Below are positions 8,764-18,076 of a DNA stretch of 64,000 nucleotides, piece after piece. The translations under genes and the position numbers were made by a program. Positions within the stretch are counted from its first letter, which is position 1; every line of letters begins with the position of its first letter. The DNA is from Acidimicrobiales bacterium (GTDB lineage: Bacteria; Actinomycetota; Acidimicrobiia; Acidimicrobiales; SZUA-35). The stretch spans positions 124,001-188,000 of the forward strand of contig JANQPB010000016.1 of assembly GCA_028285495.1 (NCBI GenBank), written 5' to 3'. The notes beneath the pieces are model-generated. The model was given only the letters and a program-made list of their open reading frames with translations. It was not told where the DNA came from and did not search any database.

Positions 8764-9834
8764 TCAGCCGCCTTCGGCCTCGGAGAGCTGGCGGGTCCGC
8801 TCGTCGGTGACCAGCGCGTCGCTGATCTCGTCGAGGTCGCCGGCCACGATCCGGTCGAGCTTGTGGATCGTGAGCCCGAGCCGGTGGTCGGTGACCCGGT
8901 TCTCCTTGTAGTTGTAGGTGCGGATCTTCTCCGACCGCCCGCCGCCGCCGGTCTGGTCGCGGCGGGTGGCCGACGCCTCGGCCTGGCGCTGCTCCTCCTC
9001 CATCTGGAGGAGGCGGGAGCGCAGCACCTTGAGCGCCCGCTCCCGGTTCTGGAGCTGGCTCTTCTCGTCCTGCATCGACACGACCAGCCCGGTCGGCAGG
9101 TGGGTGACCCGGACGGCCGAGTCGGTCGTGTTGACGTGCTGGCCGCCGGCGCCGGACGAGCGGTAGGTGTCGAACCGGAGGTCGTTCTGGTCGATCTCGA
9201 TGTCGACCTCGTCGGCCTCGGGCAGCACGGTCACCGTGGCCGACGACGTGTGGACCCGTCCCTGCGACTCGGTGACCGGTACCCGCTGGACCCGGTGTGG
9301 CCCGGCCTCGAACTTCATGCGGGTCCAGGCCTCGTCGCCCCCGACGGTGAACGTGACCTCGTTGAAGCCGTCGAGGTCGGACAGCTGCGAGCCCATCATC
9401 TCGAACCGCCAGCCCCTGGTCGACGCCCACGACTTGTACATCTCGTAGAGATCACGGGCGAAGAGGTTGGCCTCCTCGCCGCCCTCGGCCCCCCGGATCT
9501 CGACGATGACGTTGCGCCCATCGTTCGGGTCCTTCGGCAGCAGCAGGATCTTCAGCTCGTCCTCGAGCCGGACGATGTCGGCCTCACCCTCGGTGATCTC
9601 GGTCCGCAGGTCGTCCTTCTCACCCCCGTCGGCCTCGGTCAGCAGCTCGCGGGCGACCTCGACGTCGTCGCGGCGGGTCCGCAGCGCCTGGGCCAGGGCG
9701 ACGATCTCGCCGAGGGCCGCGTACCGCTTCGACATCTCGACGAAGCGGGTGTTGTCGGCCACGATCTCGGGGTCGGCGATCCGGGCCTCGAGCTCCCGGT
9801 GCTCCTCCTCGAGCGCGGACAGGCGATCCAGCAT
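8764..9834 (-). CDS. prfA: Peptide chain release factor 1
   Basis: Predicted 356-residue RF1, which ends translation at UAA and UAG. The GGQ motif that triggers peptide release is at 230-232 within SSGAGGQHVNTTDSAVR. The C-terminal RSEKIRTYNYKENRVTDHR is typical. RF1 does not read UGA, which matters for the in-frame TGA proposed as selenocysteine elsewhere in this window. A TAGCCT box sits 6 bases upstream of the ATG. prmC follows directly. Confidence 0.97.
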   Translation of the reverse strand: MLDRLSALEEEHRELEARIADPEIVADNTRFVEMSKRYAALGEIVALAQALRTRRDDVEVARELLTEADGGEKDDLRTEITEGEADIVRLEDELKILLLPKDPNDGRNVIVEIRGAEGGEEANLFARDLYEMYKSWASTRGWRFEMMGSQLSDLDGFNEVTFTVGGDEAWTRMKFEAGPHRVQRVPVTESQGRVHTSSATVTVLPEADEVDIEIDQNDLRFDTYRSSGAGGQHVNTTDSAVRVTHLPTGLVVSMQDEKSQLQNRERALKVLRSRLLQMEEEQRQAEASATRRDQTGGGGRSEKIRTYNYKENRVTDHRLGLTIHKLDRIVAGDLDEISDALVTDERTRQLSEAEGG

Positions 9835-9840
9835 CGTTCG

Positions 9841-9846
9841 AGGCTA
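9841..9846 (-). promoter_or_regulatory. Leaderless -10 box of prfA
   Basis: TAGCCT, 6 bases before the prfA ATG on the minus strand; no ribosome site is visible between them. Confidence 0.6.
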
Positions 9847-9864
9847 CTGCCGCACGGCGAGCAC

Positions 9865-11001
9865 TCAGCGGGGGCCGGCGTCCCAGGGGGCGTCGATCGA
9901 GCGCAGGTCGAGGCGGGGCACGCCGGCCGCCAACCGGCCGGCGACCAGCCGGCGGTCCCGCTCGGGGACGACGACGATCAGCTCGGCCTCGGGGTCGTCG
10001 CGGTGGCGGTAGTCGGCGGCCTCGGGGAGGAGGTCGAGATCGACCCCGACCGAGCAGACGACGATCGCCCCCGGCCCTCGGGCCGCAACCGGCTCCTGGC
10101 TGAGCAGCGTCGCCGGGGGCCGCAGCGGCGGGATCGGTTCGAGCTCGTCGAGACCGACGAGCGACGGGTCGTCGAGCAGGACCGACCGCAGCCACCGCTG
10201 GCGCGACAAACGGCTCAGTGGGTGGGCGGACGAGCCGGGGTTCCGGTGGCGGACGACGGCGGCGATGGCCCGGCGCAGGTTGGTGTCGTCGTCGAGGTGG
10301 CCGTGGAGGTAGTCCTGGAGCTCGCGGTCGGCCTGTCCGACGCCGACCGCCAGTTGCGGTCCGGCGGCGGGGCGGCCGTCCCGGGCGTCGCCGCCGACCG
10401 TGCGGTCTGCGGCCTCGACCCCGGCGATGCGGCCGGTCGGCCGGAGATCGTCCCCGTCGACCACCCGGGCCACCTCCAGACCGGCGACCTCGGCGACCAG
10501 GATCCCGTGGTCGTCGACCGGGCGGGCCCCCGACTCGGCGACAACCGACGCGAACCGCCGGTGCGCAGGCGGGAGGGGCGGCGGCTGGTCGAGCGGGGCC
10601 GGCTCGGCCGGGGCCACGTCGGGCCCCTCGGCCGACCACACGGTGACCGCCGGCAGGTCGCCACCCGGGGTGAGGTGGCCGGCCCGCCTGGCCAGGTCGC
10701 CGGCGACGGCCGCCTCGGCGATCAGATCGAGGGTGGCGACCCCGTTGGACATCGCCCATCGAAGCGCCGGCCCGAGGCCACGGACGGAGCTGGTCTGGTA
10801 GAAGGCCCGGTCGCCGGCGACGTGGCCGACCACGGCGGGATCGATCCCGTCGGCTCCGACCTCGATCCCGCCGCCGGTCAGCGACCGGATCCTGGCCCGC
10901 AGGGCCACCCTGGCCAGGGTGGCGCGGCGAGCCCCCTCGTCCGGATCCGAGGGGTCGGTGGCGCCTTGGCCGCCTGCCGGAGTGTGGTCGCTTGGGGGCA
11001 T
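9865..11001 (-). CDS. Unrecognised protein between rpmE and prfA
   Basis: Predicted 378-residue soluble protein; I do not recognise the family. The start at 11001 (MPPSDHTPAGG) has AGGAG 8 bases upstream; the longer frame upstream overlaps rpmE out of frame and is rejected. Visible parts are a disordered acidic N-terminus, a mixed alpha/beta middle with a proline-rich stretch near residues 140-150, and a C-terminal part with two beta-strand-like segments (GAIVVCSVGVDL and AELIVVVPERD). No membrane helix or known catalytic motif is evident. It sits inside a conserved translation-related block, so a housekeeping role is possible but unsupported. Confidence 0.6.
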   Translation of the reverse strand: MPPSDHTPAGGQGATDPSDPDEGARRATLARVALRARIRSLTGGGIEVGADGIDPAVVGHVAGDRAFYQTSSVRGLGPALRWAMSNGVATLDLIAEAAVAGDLARRAGHLTPGGDLPAVTVWSAEGPDVAPAEPAPLDQPPPLPPAHRRFASVVAESGARPVDDHGILVAEVAGLEVARVVDGDDLRPTGRIAGVEAADRTVGGDARDGRPAAGPQLAVGVGQADRELQDYLHGHLDDDTNLRRAIAAVVRHRNPGSSAHPLSRLSRQRWLRSVLLDDPSLVGLDELEPIPPLRPPATLLSQEPVAARGPGAIVVCSVGVDLDLLPEAADYRHRDDPEAELIVVVPERDRRLVAGRLAAGVPRLDLRSIDAPWDAGPR

Positions 11002-11105
11002 CGGTGCGCTCCTGTCGGTCGAGCGCTCACCTGGCGCGGCGAAGCAGGTCGGCCCGCGTCGTTCGGACGGCTGTGGTGCGGTCGGGCCGCCGGCCCGACC
11101 GGGGA

Positions 11106-11369
11106 CTACTCGTCGGCGCCCTTCTTGCGTCGGCCGTAGCGCCGCTCGAACCGCTCGACCCGACCGGCGGTGTCGACGATCTTCATCGTGCCGGTGTAGA
11201 AGGGGTGGCTGGCCGACGAGATCTCCACCTTGTGGAGGGGGTAGGTGTTGCCGTCCTCCCACTCGATGGTCTCGGTGGTCTCGATCGTCGACCGGGTCAG
11301 GAACGAGAAGTCGGCCGACTGGTCCATGAAGACCACGGGACGGTAGTTCGGATGGATGTCGGACTTCAT
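11106..11369 (-). CDS. rpmE: Ribosomal protein bL31, type B
   Basis: Predicted 87-residue large-subunit protein. The sequence [19 protein letters not shown], the FLTRST segment and the [14 protein letters not shown] segment are the type-B (zinc-independent) L31 signature. The CxxC zinc ligands of type A are absent. A GGAGAG site precedes the ATG. The usual L31 next to rho in actinobacteria is the zinc-binding type, so this is either a replacement or a zinc-sparing paralog. The C-terminus is lysine/arginine-rich, as expected for rRNA contact. Confidence 0.94.
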   Translation of the reverse strand: MKSDIHPNYRPVVFMDQSADFSFLTRSTIETTETIEWEDGNTYPLHKVEISSASHPFYTGTMKIVDTAGRVERFERRYGRRKKGADE

Positions 11370-11454
11370 CGGGATCTCTCCGTGTATTCGATCGACGCAC
11401 CAGTGTGCCCGGATCCGGCGGTCAAACCGACCTCGTCGGCGGTGGGCGGGTGGC

Positions 11455-13278
11455 TCAGGCCCTGGTCTTGGCCACCTCGGTCAGGAACTCGGCGTTGGTC
11501 TTGAAGCTCTTCAGCCGCTCGACCAGCATCTCGATGCCCGCTGCGCTCGAGCCGCCGGCGTCGTCGTTCATGCCGGCGACGACCTTGCGCAGCTTCCAGG
11601 CGGCCTCGACGTCCTTTCGGTCACGGAGCAGCTCCTCGTTGCGGGTCGACGAGCCCTCGACGTCGATGGCGGGGAAGATCCGCTTCTCGGCCAGGCGACG
11701 GTCGAGCCGCAGCTCCATGTTGCCGGTGCCCTTGAACTCCTCGAAGATCACCTCGTCCATGCGTGACCCGGTCTCGACCAGGGCGGTGGCCAGCATCGTC
11801 AGCGAGCCGCCCTCCTCGATGTTGCGGGCCGCCCCCAGGAACCGCTTCGGCGGGTAGAGGGCGGCGGCGTCGACGCCACCGGAGAGGGCCTTGCCCGACT
11901 GGGGGGCCGACAGGTTGTAGGCCCGGGCCAGGCGGGTGATGCCGTCGACGATCAGGCAGACGTCCTTGCCGTCCTCGACGAGGCGCTTGGCCCGCTCGAC
12001 CGTCAGCTCGGCCACCGCGGTGTGCTCCTCCGGCGGGCGGTCGAAGGTGGAGGCCACCACCTCGCCCCGCTCGAGGTGGCGCTGCATGTCGGTGACCTCC
12101 TCGGGCCGCTCGTCGACGAGCAGCACGATGAGGGTGACCTCGGGGTTGTTGACCTCGATCGAGCGGGCGATCTGCTTCATGATCGACGTCTTGCCCGCCT
12201 TCGGGGGCGACACGATCAGGCCGCGCTGGCCCTTGCCGATCGGGCACATCAGGTCGATGATCCTGGTGGTCATCTCGAGGGGCTCGTCCGGCCGCTCGAG
12301 CACGAGGCGCTCGTCGGGGAACAGCGGGGTGAGCCGCTCGAACCGGCTCCGGCCCTTGAGCTCCTCGGGGGCCCGGCCGTTGATGCTGGTCAGCTGCTGG
12401 AGGGCGGGGTTCTTCTCGTTGCGGCTGGCCGGGCGGGAGGTGCCGGTGACGTGGTCGCCCTTGCGCAGCCCGTAGGTGCGGACCTGCTTGACCGACACGT
12501 AGGCGTCGTCGCGGCTCGGGAGGAAGCCGTTGACCCGGAGGAAGGCGTAGCCCTCCTCCCGCAGGTCGAGGTGGCCCTGAACCTCGATCGGCTCGTTGGA
12601 GACGCCGTCGTTGCCGGCATCGTCACGGTCGCGACCTCGGTTGCGGTTGCGACGGCGGCTCCGACGGTTGTTCGGATCGACCTCGTCGCCGTCGCCGGCG
12701 TTGCGGTCGCCCCCGTCGTCGGACTTCTGGCGGCCGGCGCGGTCGCCCTTCGAGCCATCGCCCTTGGCCCCGTCGCCCTTGTCGACGTTCCGGTCGCCGC
12801 CCCGGTCGCTGCTCTTGTCGCTCTTGTCGCTCTTGTCGGAGCCGCCACCCCGCTTGCCCCTGGCCCGGTCGTTGCCCCGGCGGGAGCCGCGGCCGCCCTG
12901 GTTGCCGCCCTCCTCCATGATCTGGACCTCCCAGTCGGCCAGCGGCTCGCCGTCCGGGCCGACCGGATGGTCGGGGTCGACGCCATCGTCGGTCGGCCCC
13001 TCGTCTGGGGCGGCATCGCCCGTGTCATCGGCATCGCCGGTTTCACCGGCCTCACCGGCGGGCGCGGCCTCGTCGGTCGCGTCGGTGGCGGTCTCGTCGT
13101 CGGCCGCCGCTTGGCCGGCCCTGGCGGTGGCGCCGGAGAGCTCGAGGATCTGATCGATCAGATCCGACTTGCGTGCACGCGAGCCGGCCGAGCCGCCGAG
13201 GGCGGACACGATGGCCTGCAACTCGCTCTTGTCCTTCTTCTCGAGACCTTCGCGCTCAACGACCAGTTGGTCACTCAC
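11455..13278 (-). CDS. rho: Transcription termination factor Rho
   Basis: Predicted 607-residue hexameric RNA helicase. Rho_N helical domain is at about 1-50. An insert of about 180 residues follows, first acidic (Ala/Asp/Glu), then Lys/Asp/Gly/Arg-rich with short DKS repeats. The cold-shock RNA-binding domain is at about 232-300 and the RecA-like ATPase at about 310-600, with Walker A PPKAGKTS and Walker [15 protein letters not shown] at 13278 is supported by CAGGAGC 7 bases upstream. The insert is a known actinobacterial feature thought to broaden RNA binding. The 252-base gap upstream may be an autoregulatory leader. Confidence 0.96.
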   Translation of the reverse strand: MSDQLVVEREGLEKKDKSELQAIVSALGGSAGSRARKSDLIDQILELSGATARAGQAAADDETATDATDEAAPAGEAGETGDADDTGDAAPDEGPTDDGVDPDHPVGPDGEPLADWEVQIMEEGGNQGGRGSRRGNDRARGKRGGGSDKSDKSDKSSDRGGDRNVDKGDGAKGDGSKGDRAGRQKSDDGGDRNAGDGDEVDPNNRRSRRRNRNRGRDRDDAGNDGVSNEPIEVQGHLDLREEGYAFLRVNGFLPSRDDAYVSVKQVRTYGLRKGDHVTGTSRPASRNEKNPALQQLTSINGRAPEELKGRSRFERLTPLFPDERLVLERPDEPLEMTTRIIDLMCPIGKGQRGLIVSPPKAGKTSIMKQIARSIEVNNPEVTLIVLLVDERPEEVTDMQRHLERGEVVASTFDRPPEEHTAVAELTVERAKRLVEDGKDVCLIVDGITRLARAYNLSAPQSGKALSGGVDAAALYPPKRFLGAARNIEEGGSLTMLATALVETGSRMDEVIFEEFKGTGNMELRLDRRLAEKRIFPAIDVEGSSTRNEELLRDRKDVEAAWKLRKVVAGMNDDAGGSSAAGIEMLVERLKSFKTNAEFLTEVAKTRA

Positions 13279-13530
13279 GAGCTTGCTCCTGACGGATGGG
13301 AGAGGGTGGAACGTCTGAGGTGTCGCGGCGTTCCCAACGGCGTCTGGCGCCGGCGCCGCTCGTTCGAAGCTGGCACCGCACTCGTGTCCGACGTTCGGCG
13401 ACCGGGGGTGCTCGCGTTGATCGCGAGCCCGATACCGCCCCGCACCTCGTTCCCGATGCTAGCAACAATCGGCCCGCGTCCTACGAAACGACGCCCGGAA
13501 GACTCGGTCGGCACTGTCGCCGCAGCCGGC

Positions 13531-14928
13531 TCAGCCGCCGATGGCGCGGAGCCGCTCCACGATGGTCCCGAGGTCGTTGTCGACCACCTCGTAGCGCTCG
13601 GGCCTGGTCAGGATCTCGGCCGCATGGGGCGGCAGCGTCGGCCGTATCCCGATGGCCCGCTCGACGGCGTCGGGGAACTTGGCCGGGTCGGCGGTCGACA
13701 GGGTCACCATCGGGGTTCCCGGCTCGACCAGCGCCTCCGCCGCAGCCAGCCCGACGGCGGTGTGGGGGTCGACGATCCGCTCCGAGCGGGCATGGGTGTC
13801 GGCGATCGTGTCGATCGTGCCGTCGTCGTCGAGCCTGGCCCCGACGAAGTCGGCGTCGAGCCTCGCCCGCCACGCCTCGGGCACCTCGACCGAACCGGAG
13901 GCCCGCAGCTCGCCGAGCAGCTCGGCCACGGCCCGACCGTCGCGCCCCGAGGCCTCCCACAGGGCCCGCTCGAAGTTCGACGAGATCTGGATGTCCATGC
14001 TCGGGCTGAGCGACGGCTCGACGGCTCGGGTCTCCAGACGGCCGGTCTCGAAGTAGCGGGTCAGCACGTCGTTTCGGTTCGAGGCGACGATCAGCTTGTC
14101 GACCGCCAGTCCCATCCGCTTGGCGTACCAGCCGGACAGGACGTTGCCGAAGTTGCCGCTCGGGACCGAGAACGACACCGGGCCACCGTCCGGCCTAACG
14201 GCGCGGGCCGAGGTCACGTAGTAGACGATCTGGCAGACCACACGGGCCCAGTTGATCGAGTTGACGGCGGCCAGGCCGACGTCGTGGCGAAGCCCCTGGT
14301 CGGCGAAGCTGGCCTTCACCAGGTCCTGGCAGTCGTCGAACGTGCCCCGGATGGCGACGTTGTGGATGTTGGGTGCGGCGACGGTGGTCATCTGCCGCCG
14401 CTGGATCTCGGACACCCGCTCGTGCGGATGGAGGATCAGCACCTCGATGCCGGTCTTGTCGGCCAGCGACTCGATGGCGGCCGAGCCCGTGTCGCCCGAG
14501 GTGGCGCCGACGATGGTGACCCGCCGCCCCCGGCGGGCCAGCTCGCGCTCCAGCATCCGGCCGACCATCTGGAGGGCGACGTCCTTGAAGGCCAGGGTCG
14601 GGCCCCTGGTCAGGTCGAGCAGGTGGCGGTCGGGGCCGAGCTCGACGACCGGGCAGACGTCGGGGTGGCGGAACGACCGGTAGGCCTCGGCGGCCATCGT
14701 CGCCAGGTCGTCGGCGTCGAAGGTGCCGGCGGTGAAGGGCTCGAGGATGGCGACGGCGGCCTCGACGTAGGGGGTGTCGGCGGTGATCCCGTCCGGGAGC
14801 GCGGGGATCTCGACGGGACAGTACAGGCCGCCGTCCGGGGCGAGCCCGGCCAGCAGGACGTCGCCGAAGCCGAGCGGCTCGTCGCTCCCGTCCGACCGGG
14901 TGGAGATGTAGCCGATCGGGTCGGCCAT
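13531..14928 (-). CDS. thrC: Threonine synthase, long (E. coli/yeast-like) class
   Basis: Predicted 465-residue PLP enzyme converting O-phosphohomoserine to threonine. The N-terminus MADPIGYISTRS, with GLAPDGGLYCPVEIP, is that of the long class. The PLP lysine lies in TLAFKDVALQ, followed by TIVGATSGDTGSAAIE. Actinobacterial ThrC is often the shorter ~360-residue class, so this version is unusual beside hom. It overlaps the hom stop in a TGATG. No thrB (homoserine kinase) follows, although its product is the substrate. Confidence 0.94.
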   Translation of the reverse strand: MADPIGYISTRSDGSDEPLGFGDVLLAGLAPDGGLYCPVEIPALPDGITADTPYVEAAVAILEPFTAGTFDADDLATMAAEAYRSFRHPDVCPVVELGPDRHLLDLTRGPTLAFKDVALQMVGRMLERELARRGRRVTIVGATSGDTGSAAIESLADKTGIEVLILHPHERVSEIQRRQMTTVAAPNIHNVAIRGTFDDCQDLVKASFADQGLRHDVGLAAVNSINWARVVCQIVYYVTSARAVRPDGGPVSFSVPSGNFGNVLSGWYAKRMGLAVDKLIVASNRNDVLTRYFETGRLETRAVEPSLSPSMDIQISSNFERALWEASGRDGRAVAELLGELRASGSVEVPEAWRARLDADFVGARLDDDGTIDTIADTHARSERIVDPHTAVGLAAAEALVEPGTPMVTLSTADPAKFPDAVERAIGIRPTLPPHAAEILTRPERYEVVDNDLGTIVERLRAIGG

Positions 14929-16307
14929 CAGCCGATGACCCGCAGGAGGGAGTGGATGTCGGTCACCTCGTCGAGGTGGCGCAGCTCGGAAACGGTCGCC
15001 TGGATGTTGCGCTCGCAGGCGACGTGGGTGATGAAGGCGACCTTGGCCGTCTCGCCGGTGCCCCCGCCGACGCCGGCCGGGCCACCGGTCGACGAGTCCG
15101 ACATCTCCTGTTGCATGGCCAGGATCGACACGTCGTGGCGACCGAACACCCCGGCCACCTTCGACAGCACGCCCGGGTGGTCGCCGACGGTGAGCCCGAC
15201 GTAGTAGGCGGTCTCCAGGTCGTCGATCGGGCGGATCCGGGCCCGCGGGCCGGACGGCACCGGCCGGAAGGTGCCGCGCCGGAGGTTAGTGGCGGCGTCG
15301 ATCAGGTCGCCGAGCACGGCGCTGGCGGTCGGCATGCCCCCGGCGCCGCGGCCGTAGAACATCAGCTCGCCGGCGGCACCGCCGTCGACGAACACGGCGT
15401 TGAAGCTGCCCCGGACCGAGGCGAGCGGATGGCTGTCCGGCACCATCGCCGGATAGACCCGCACCCCGATCTCGGGCCCCGCGCCGTCCGGGTCGGCGCC
15501 GCCATCCGGGTCGTGGCGCTCCGCGATCGCCAGCAGCTTGATCGTGTAGTCGAAGCGGCGGGCGAACTCGATGTCGTCTGCGGTGATGTCGGCGATGCCC
15601 TCGTGGTACACGTCGCCGGCGACGACGTTGGCCCCGAACGCGATCGAGGCCATGATCGCCGCCTTGGCCCCGGCGTCGTAGCCCTCGACATCGGCGGTCG
15701 GATCCCGCTCGGCGTACCCGAGCCGCTGGGCCTCGGCCAGTACCTCGCCGTAGTCGACGCCCTCCTCGGTCATCCGGGTGAGGATGTAGTTGGTCGTGCC
15801 GTTGACGATCCCCATGATGCTGCGGATGTCCTCGCCGAGCAGCGACTCGCGCAGCGGGCGGATGATGGGGATCGCACCGGCGGCGGACGATTCGAACAGC
15901 AGGTCGACCCCGGCCGCCTCGGCCGCCGCATAGAGCTCGCCGCCGTGGTTGGCCAGCAGCTCCTTGTTGCCGGTGACCACCGGCTTGCCCTGCTTCAGCG
16001 CCTGCAGCACGAGCGTGCGAGCCGGCTCGATCCCGCCGATGAGCTCGACGACGACGTCGACGCTCGGATCGTCGACCAGCGCGGCGGCGTCGGTGGTCAG
16101 CAGGTCCGGGTCGACGCTGAGGCCGCGGTCCCTGGTGGTGCTGCGGACGGCGATCCCGGCCAGCTCCAGGTCGAGCCCGGCGTCGGCGGTCACCGCCGAG
16201 GCCCGCTCGGCCAACAGCTCGACGAGGGCTCCACCGACGTTGCCGCAACCGAGCAGGCCGACCCGGACCGGGCCGTCGGTGGTCACACGATCGCTTCGTT
16301 CGTTCAC
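14928..16307 (-). CDS. hom: Homoserine dehydrogenase
   Basis: Predicted 459-residue enzyme reducing aspartate semialdehyde to homoserine. The nucleotide-binding GCGNVG is at 20-25; VVTGNKELLANHG carries the catalytic lysine region; the C-terminal ACT domain (YVGLTVGDHPGVLSKVAG) should bind threonine for feedback inhibition. The GTG at 16307 is chosen because the family N-terminus begins there and a TACAGT box lies exactly 7 bases upstream; the frame extends much further but without homology. It is probably expressed with thrC, as the genes overlap. Confidence 0.95.
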   Translation of the reverse strand: MNERSDRVTTDGPVRVGLLGCGNVGGALVELLAERASAVTADAGLDLELAGIAVRSTTRDRGLSVDPDLLTTDAAALVDDPSVDVVVELIGGIEPARTLVLQALKQGKPVVTGNKELLANHGGELYAAAEAAGVDLLFESSAAGAIPIIRPLRESLLGEDIRSIMGIVNGTTNYILTRMTEEGVDYGEVLAEAQRLGYAERDPTADVEGYDAGAKAAIMASIAFGANVVAGDVYHEGIADITADDIEFARRFDYTIKLLAIAERHDPDGGADPDGAGPEIGVRVYPAMVPDSHPLASVRGSFNAVFVDGGAAGELMFYGRGAGGMPTASAVLGDLIDAATNLRRGTFRPVPSGPRARIRPIDDLETAYYVGLTVGDHPGVLSKVAGVFGRHDVSILAMQQEMSDSSTGGPAGVGGGTGETAKVAFITHVACERNIQATVSELRHLDEVTDIHSLLRVIG

Positions 16308-16314
16308 CGCCCCG

Positions 16315-16320
16315 ACTGTA
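16315..16320 (-). promoter_or_regulatory. Leaderless -10 box of hom
   Basis: TACAGT, 7 bases before the GTG start of hom. It supports this start over the many upstream in-frame alternatives. Confidence 0.6.
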
Positions 16321-16390
16321 TTGCCTCGGACCCGAGCCTCGGCGGGCTTTGACCGCCGGGCCGGCGGCCGAGCCGACCGGACGAGCCGGG

Positions 16391-16534
16391 TCACACCAGC
16401 TCCGCCTTCGTCGGCGGGGTCTCGACCGGCGCCGGGGCGAAGGATGGCCGATCGGGCGACGCTGCGACGTCGTACCGGGGGCTCGACACCGGGTCGCCCG
16501 CCCGGCCACCCCACAGCTCGTCGAAGGCGGCCAT
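16391..16534 (-). CDS. Possible small protein in the hom upstream gap
   Basis: A 47-codon frame (MAAFDELWGGRAG... ending TKAELV) lies in the 298-base gap between the DUF3995 gene and hom. It is hydrophilic and proline-rich at the end. There is no clear ribosome site, no TANNNT box at the right distance and no recognised family. It is listed because nothing else occupies the gap; it may be chance. Confidence 0.2.
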   Translation of the reverse strand: MAAFDELWGGRAGDPVSSPRYDVAASPDRPSFAPAPVETPPTKAELV

Positions 16535-16605
16535 GCCTGCGTGTGCCGAGCCGATCGGCCGCCGACGGCGCCGGGAGGCCGGCCGGTGCGCCGGCCGACC
16601 CGCCG

Positions 16606-17367
16606 CTAGAGCACGGCGGCCGCGGAGGCCAGCGCCAGCAGGACGGCCAGCGGGGTGAACCACGTGTCGTCGAGGCGACCGAAGCGGGTGTCGCGTTCCC
16701 GCTTGGTGAACCCGGCGTGGCGGCCGTCGCCGATCGCCCGCAGCGACAGGACGGCGATCCCGACGAGCACGCCGGCGGTGACGGGCCAGGGCTCGTCGGT
16801 GATGGCGGCGGTGGCGACGAGCGCCCCCAGGCCCGCCAGCAGCGCGGCAACGGCGAGGGTGGCCAGCGGCCCCGGGGTGAACGTCGGGGTGCCATCGGCC
16901 GTGGTCGGCACCGCGCCGTCGAGCATTCGTCGGCCGCCGAGCGCCCAGTAGACGTGCAGCCCGGACAGCGCCGCAGCGGTGACGACGGCGACGCCGGCCA
17001 CGGCGGCCAGCACCGAGGAGGTCAGTAACCCGTCGGCGTACAGACCCGACAGCCCGGCGACCAGGAAGGCGGGCCACGCCGGGTGCCCGGCCAGGCCGAT
17101 CAGCATCATCACCCCGGACGCCAGCGAGGCGACGGAGATGGCGGCGAGGGCGCTGCCGTCGACGGCGATCACGGCGAGGGCGAGCCAGGCGACCGACGTC
17201 AGGTGCCAGGCCGTGCGCAGCAGGCGATTGGCGGCCCAGCGGGGCACCTCGGCGATCGTCCAGTCGGCGGCCAGGATCGGCCGGATGAAGCCGGTCTCGC
17301 CGGCCACCGAGTGGGCCACGGCGAGGGTGACCAGGAGGCCGGCGGTGAGGAGCTGGGCGATGTCCAC
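16606..17367 (-). CDS. DUF3995-type multi-span membrane protein
   Basis: Predicted 253-residue protein with about seven to eight hydrophobic helices. The C-terminal half contains HVYWALGGRR followed by AVPT and a FTPGPLATLAVAALLAG segment, the DUF3995 pattern; the N-terminal half (LLVTLAVAHSVAGETG) looks like a separate four-helix unit. Function is unknown. GTG at 17367 is chosen for its AAAGGA site 7 bases upstream. It is divergent from the TetR gene, and two operator-like repeats lie between them, so it is probably the regulator's target. Confidence 0.7.
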   Translation of the reverse strand: MDIAQLLTAGLLVTLAVAHSVAGETGFIRPILAADWTIAEVPRWAANRLLRTAWHLTSVAWLALAVIAVDGSALAAISVASLASGVMMLIGLAGHPAWPAFLVAGLSGLYADGLLTSSVLAAVAGVAVVTAAALSGLHVYWALGGRRMLDGAVPTTADGTPTFTPGPLATLAVAALLAGLGALVATAAITDEPWPVTAGVLVGIAVLSLRAIGDGRHAGFTKRERDTRFGRLDDTWFTPLAVLLALASAAAVL

Positions 17368-17397
17368 GGGATGGTCCTTTCCGACGGAGCGAATTCC

Positions 17398-17432
17398 ATA
17401 CGCTGCCGTATTGTTTGACTCTACGCTACCGT
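17398..17432. promoter_or_regulatory. Paired operator-like repeat between tetR and the DUF3995 gene
   Basis: TACGCTGCCGT (17399-17409) and TACGCTACCGT (17422-17432) are near-identical and 23 bp apart. The first is the core of an inverted repeat, ATACG-CTGC-CGTAT (17398-17411). The second overlaps the -10 of the TetR gene. This is a likely autoregulatory site serving both divergent genes. Confidence 0.55.
17427..17432 (+). promoter_or_regulatory. Leaderless -10 box of the TetR gene
   Basis: TACCGT, 7 bases before the GTG start; it overlaps the second operator-like repeat. Confidence 0.55.
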
Positions 17433-17439
17433 CTGGTCG

Positions 17440-18033
17440 GTGGCCAGGCCGACCTCGAAGACCTCCAGCCCGAAGCCCCGCCGGCAGGCCCAGGACTGGG
17501 TCGTTGCCGGGCTCAAGACACTGGCCGCCGGTTCGGTCGCCGACGTGAAGGTCGAGCGGCTGGCCGCCGATCTCGGCGTGACCAAGGGCTCGTTCTACTG
17601 GCACTTCGACGACCGGCCGGCCCTGCTGTCGGCGATGTGTCGATACTGGGTCGAACGCGACACCGAGGCGATCATCACCCTGGTCGACGGCCGGACCGAG
17701 CCGGACGAGCCGCTGGCTGCGGTCGAGCAGCTCTTCCGCCTGGTGTTCACGCCGGGCGACGACCTCGACGGGATCGAGGCCGGGATCCGGGAGTGGTCGG
17801 CCACCGACGCCGAGGTCGCCGCCGTCTGCCGAGCCGTCGACGAGCGCCGGATCGCCTATGTGGCCGACCTGCTCGTCGCGGCCGGCCACCAGCCCGGTCC
17901 GGCCAGGGGTCGGGCCGAGGTGCTGTACCGCATCGTGATCGGCGAGTACGTCTGGCGCCGCTACGGCGGTCGACCGCTCGACGCAGCGGCCGGGCTCGAG
18001 GCCGTGCACCACCTCGCTGCGCCCCCCGGGTGA
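17440..18033 (+). CDS. TetR-family transcriptional regulator
   Basis: Predicted 197-residue repressor. The N-terminal helix-turn-helix is clear in VERLAADLGVTKGSFYWHF (about 44-62), followed by the family's DRPALLSAM. The rest is a helical ligand-binding domain with no assignable effector. The GTG start at 17440 is set by the upstream TACCGT box. Divergence from the DUF3995 membrane gene, with shared operator-like repeats, suggests control of that gene and of itself. Confidence 0.9.
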   Translation: MARPTSKTSSPKPRRQAQDWVVAGLKTLAAGSVADVKVERLAADLGVTKGSFYWHFDDRPALLSAMCRYWVERDTEAIITLVDGRTEPDEPLAAVEQLFRLVFTPGDDLDGIEAGIREWSATDAEVAAVCRAVDERRIAYVADLLVAAGHQPGPARGRAEVLYRIVIGEYVWRRYGGRPLDAAAGLEAVHHLAAPPG

Positions 18034-18076
18034 TCGACGCCGGGCCGGCGGGACGATGACCTGCTAGAGAGAGGCC

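Noticed and set aside
13275..13514. Upstream reading frame in the rho leader as a leader peptide
   Set aside because: 79 codons with no ribosome site or conserved sequence; it overlaps the rho start by chance.
8056..15204. Very long plus-strand frames opposite prmC-prfA and rho-thrC (about 1000 codons each)
   Set aside because: They lie antisense to well-recognised genes and have Arg/Gly/Val/Asp-biased sequence without any family motif; high GC makes stops rare.
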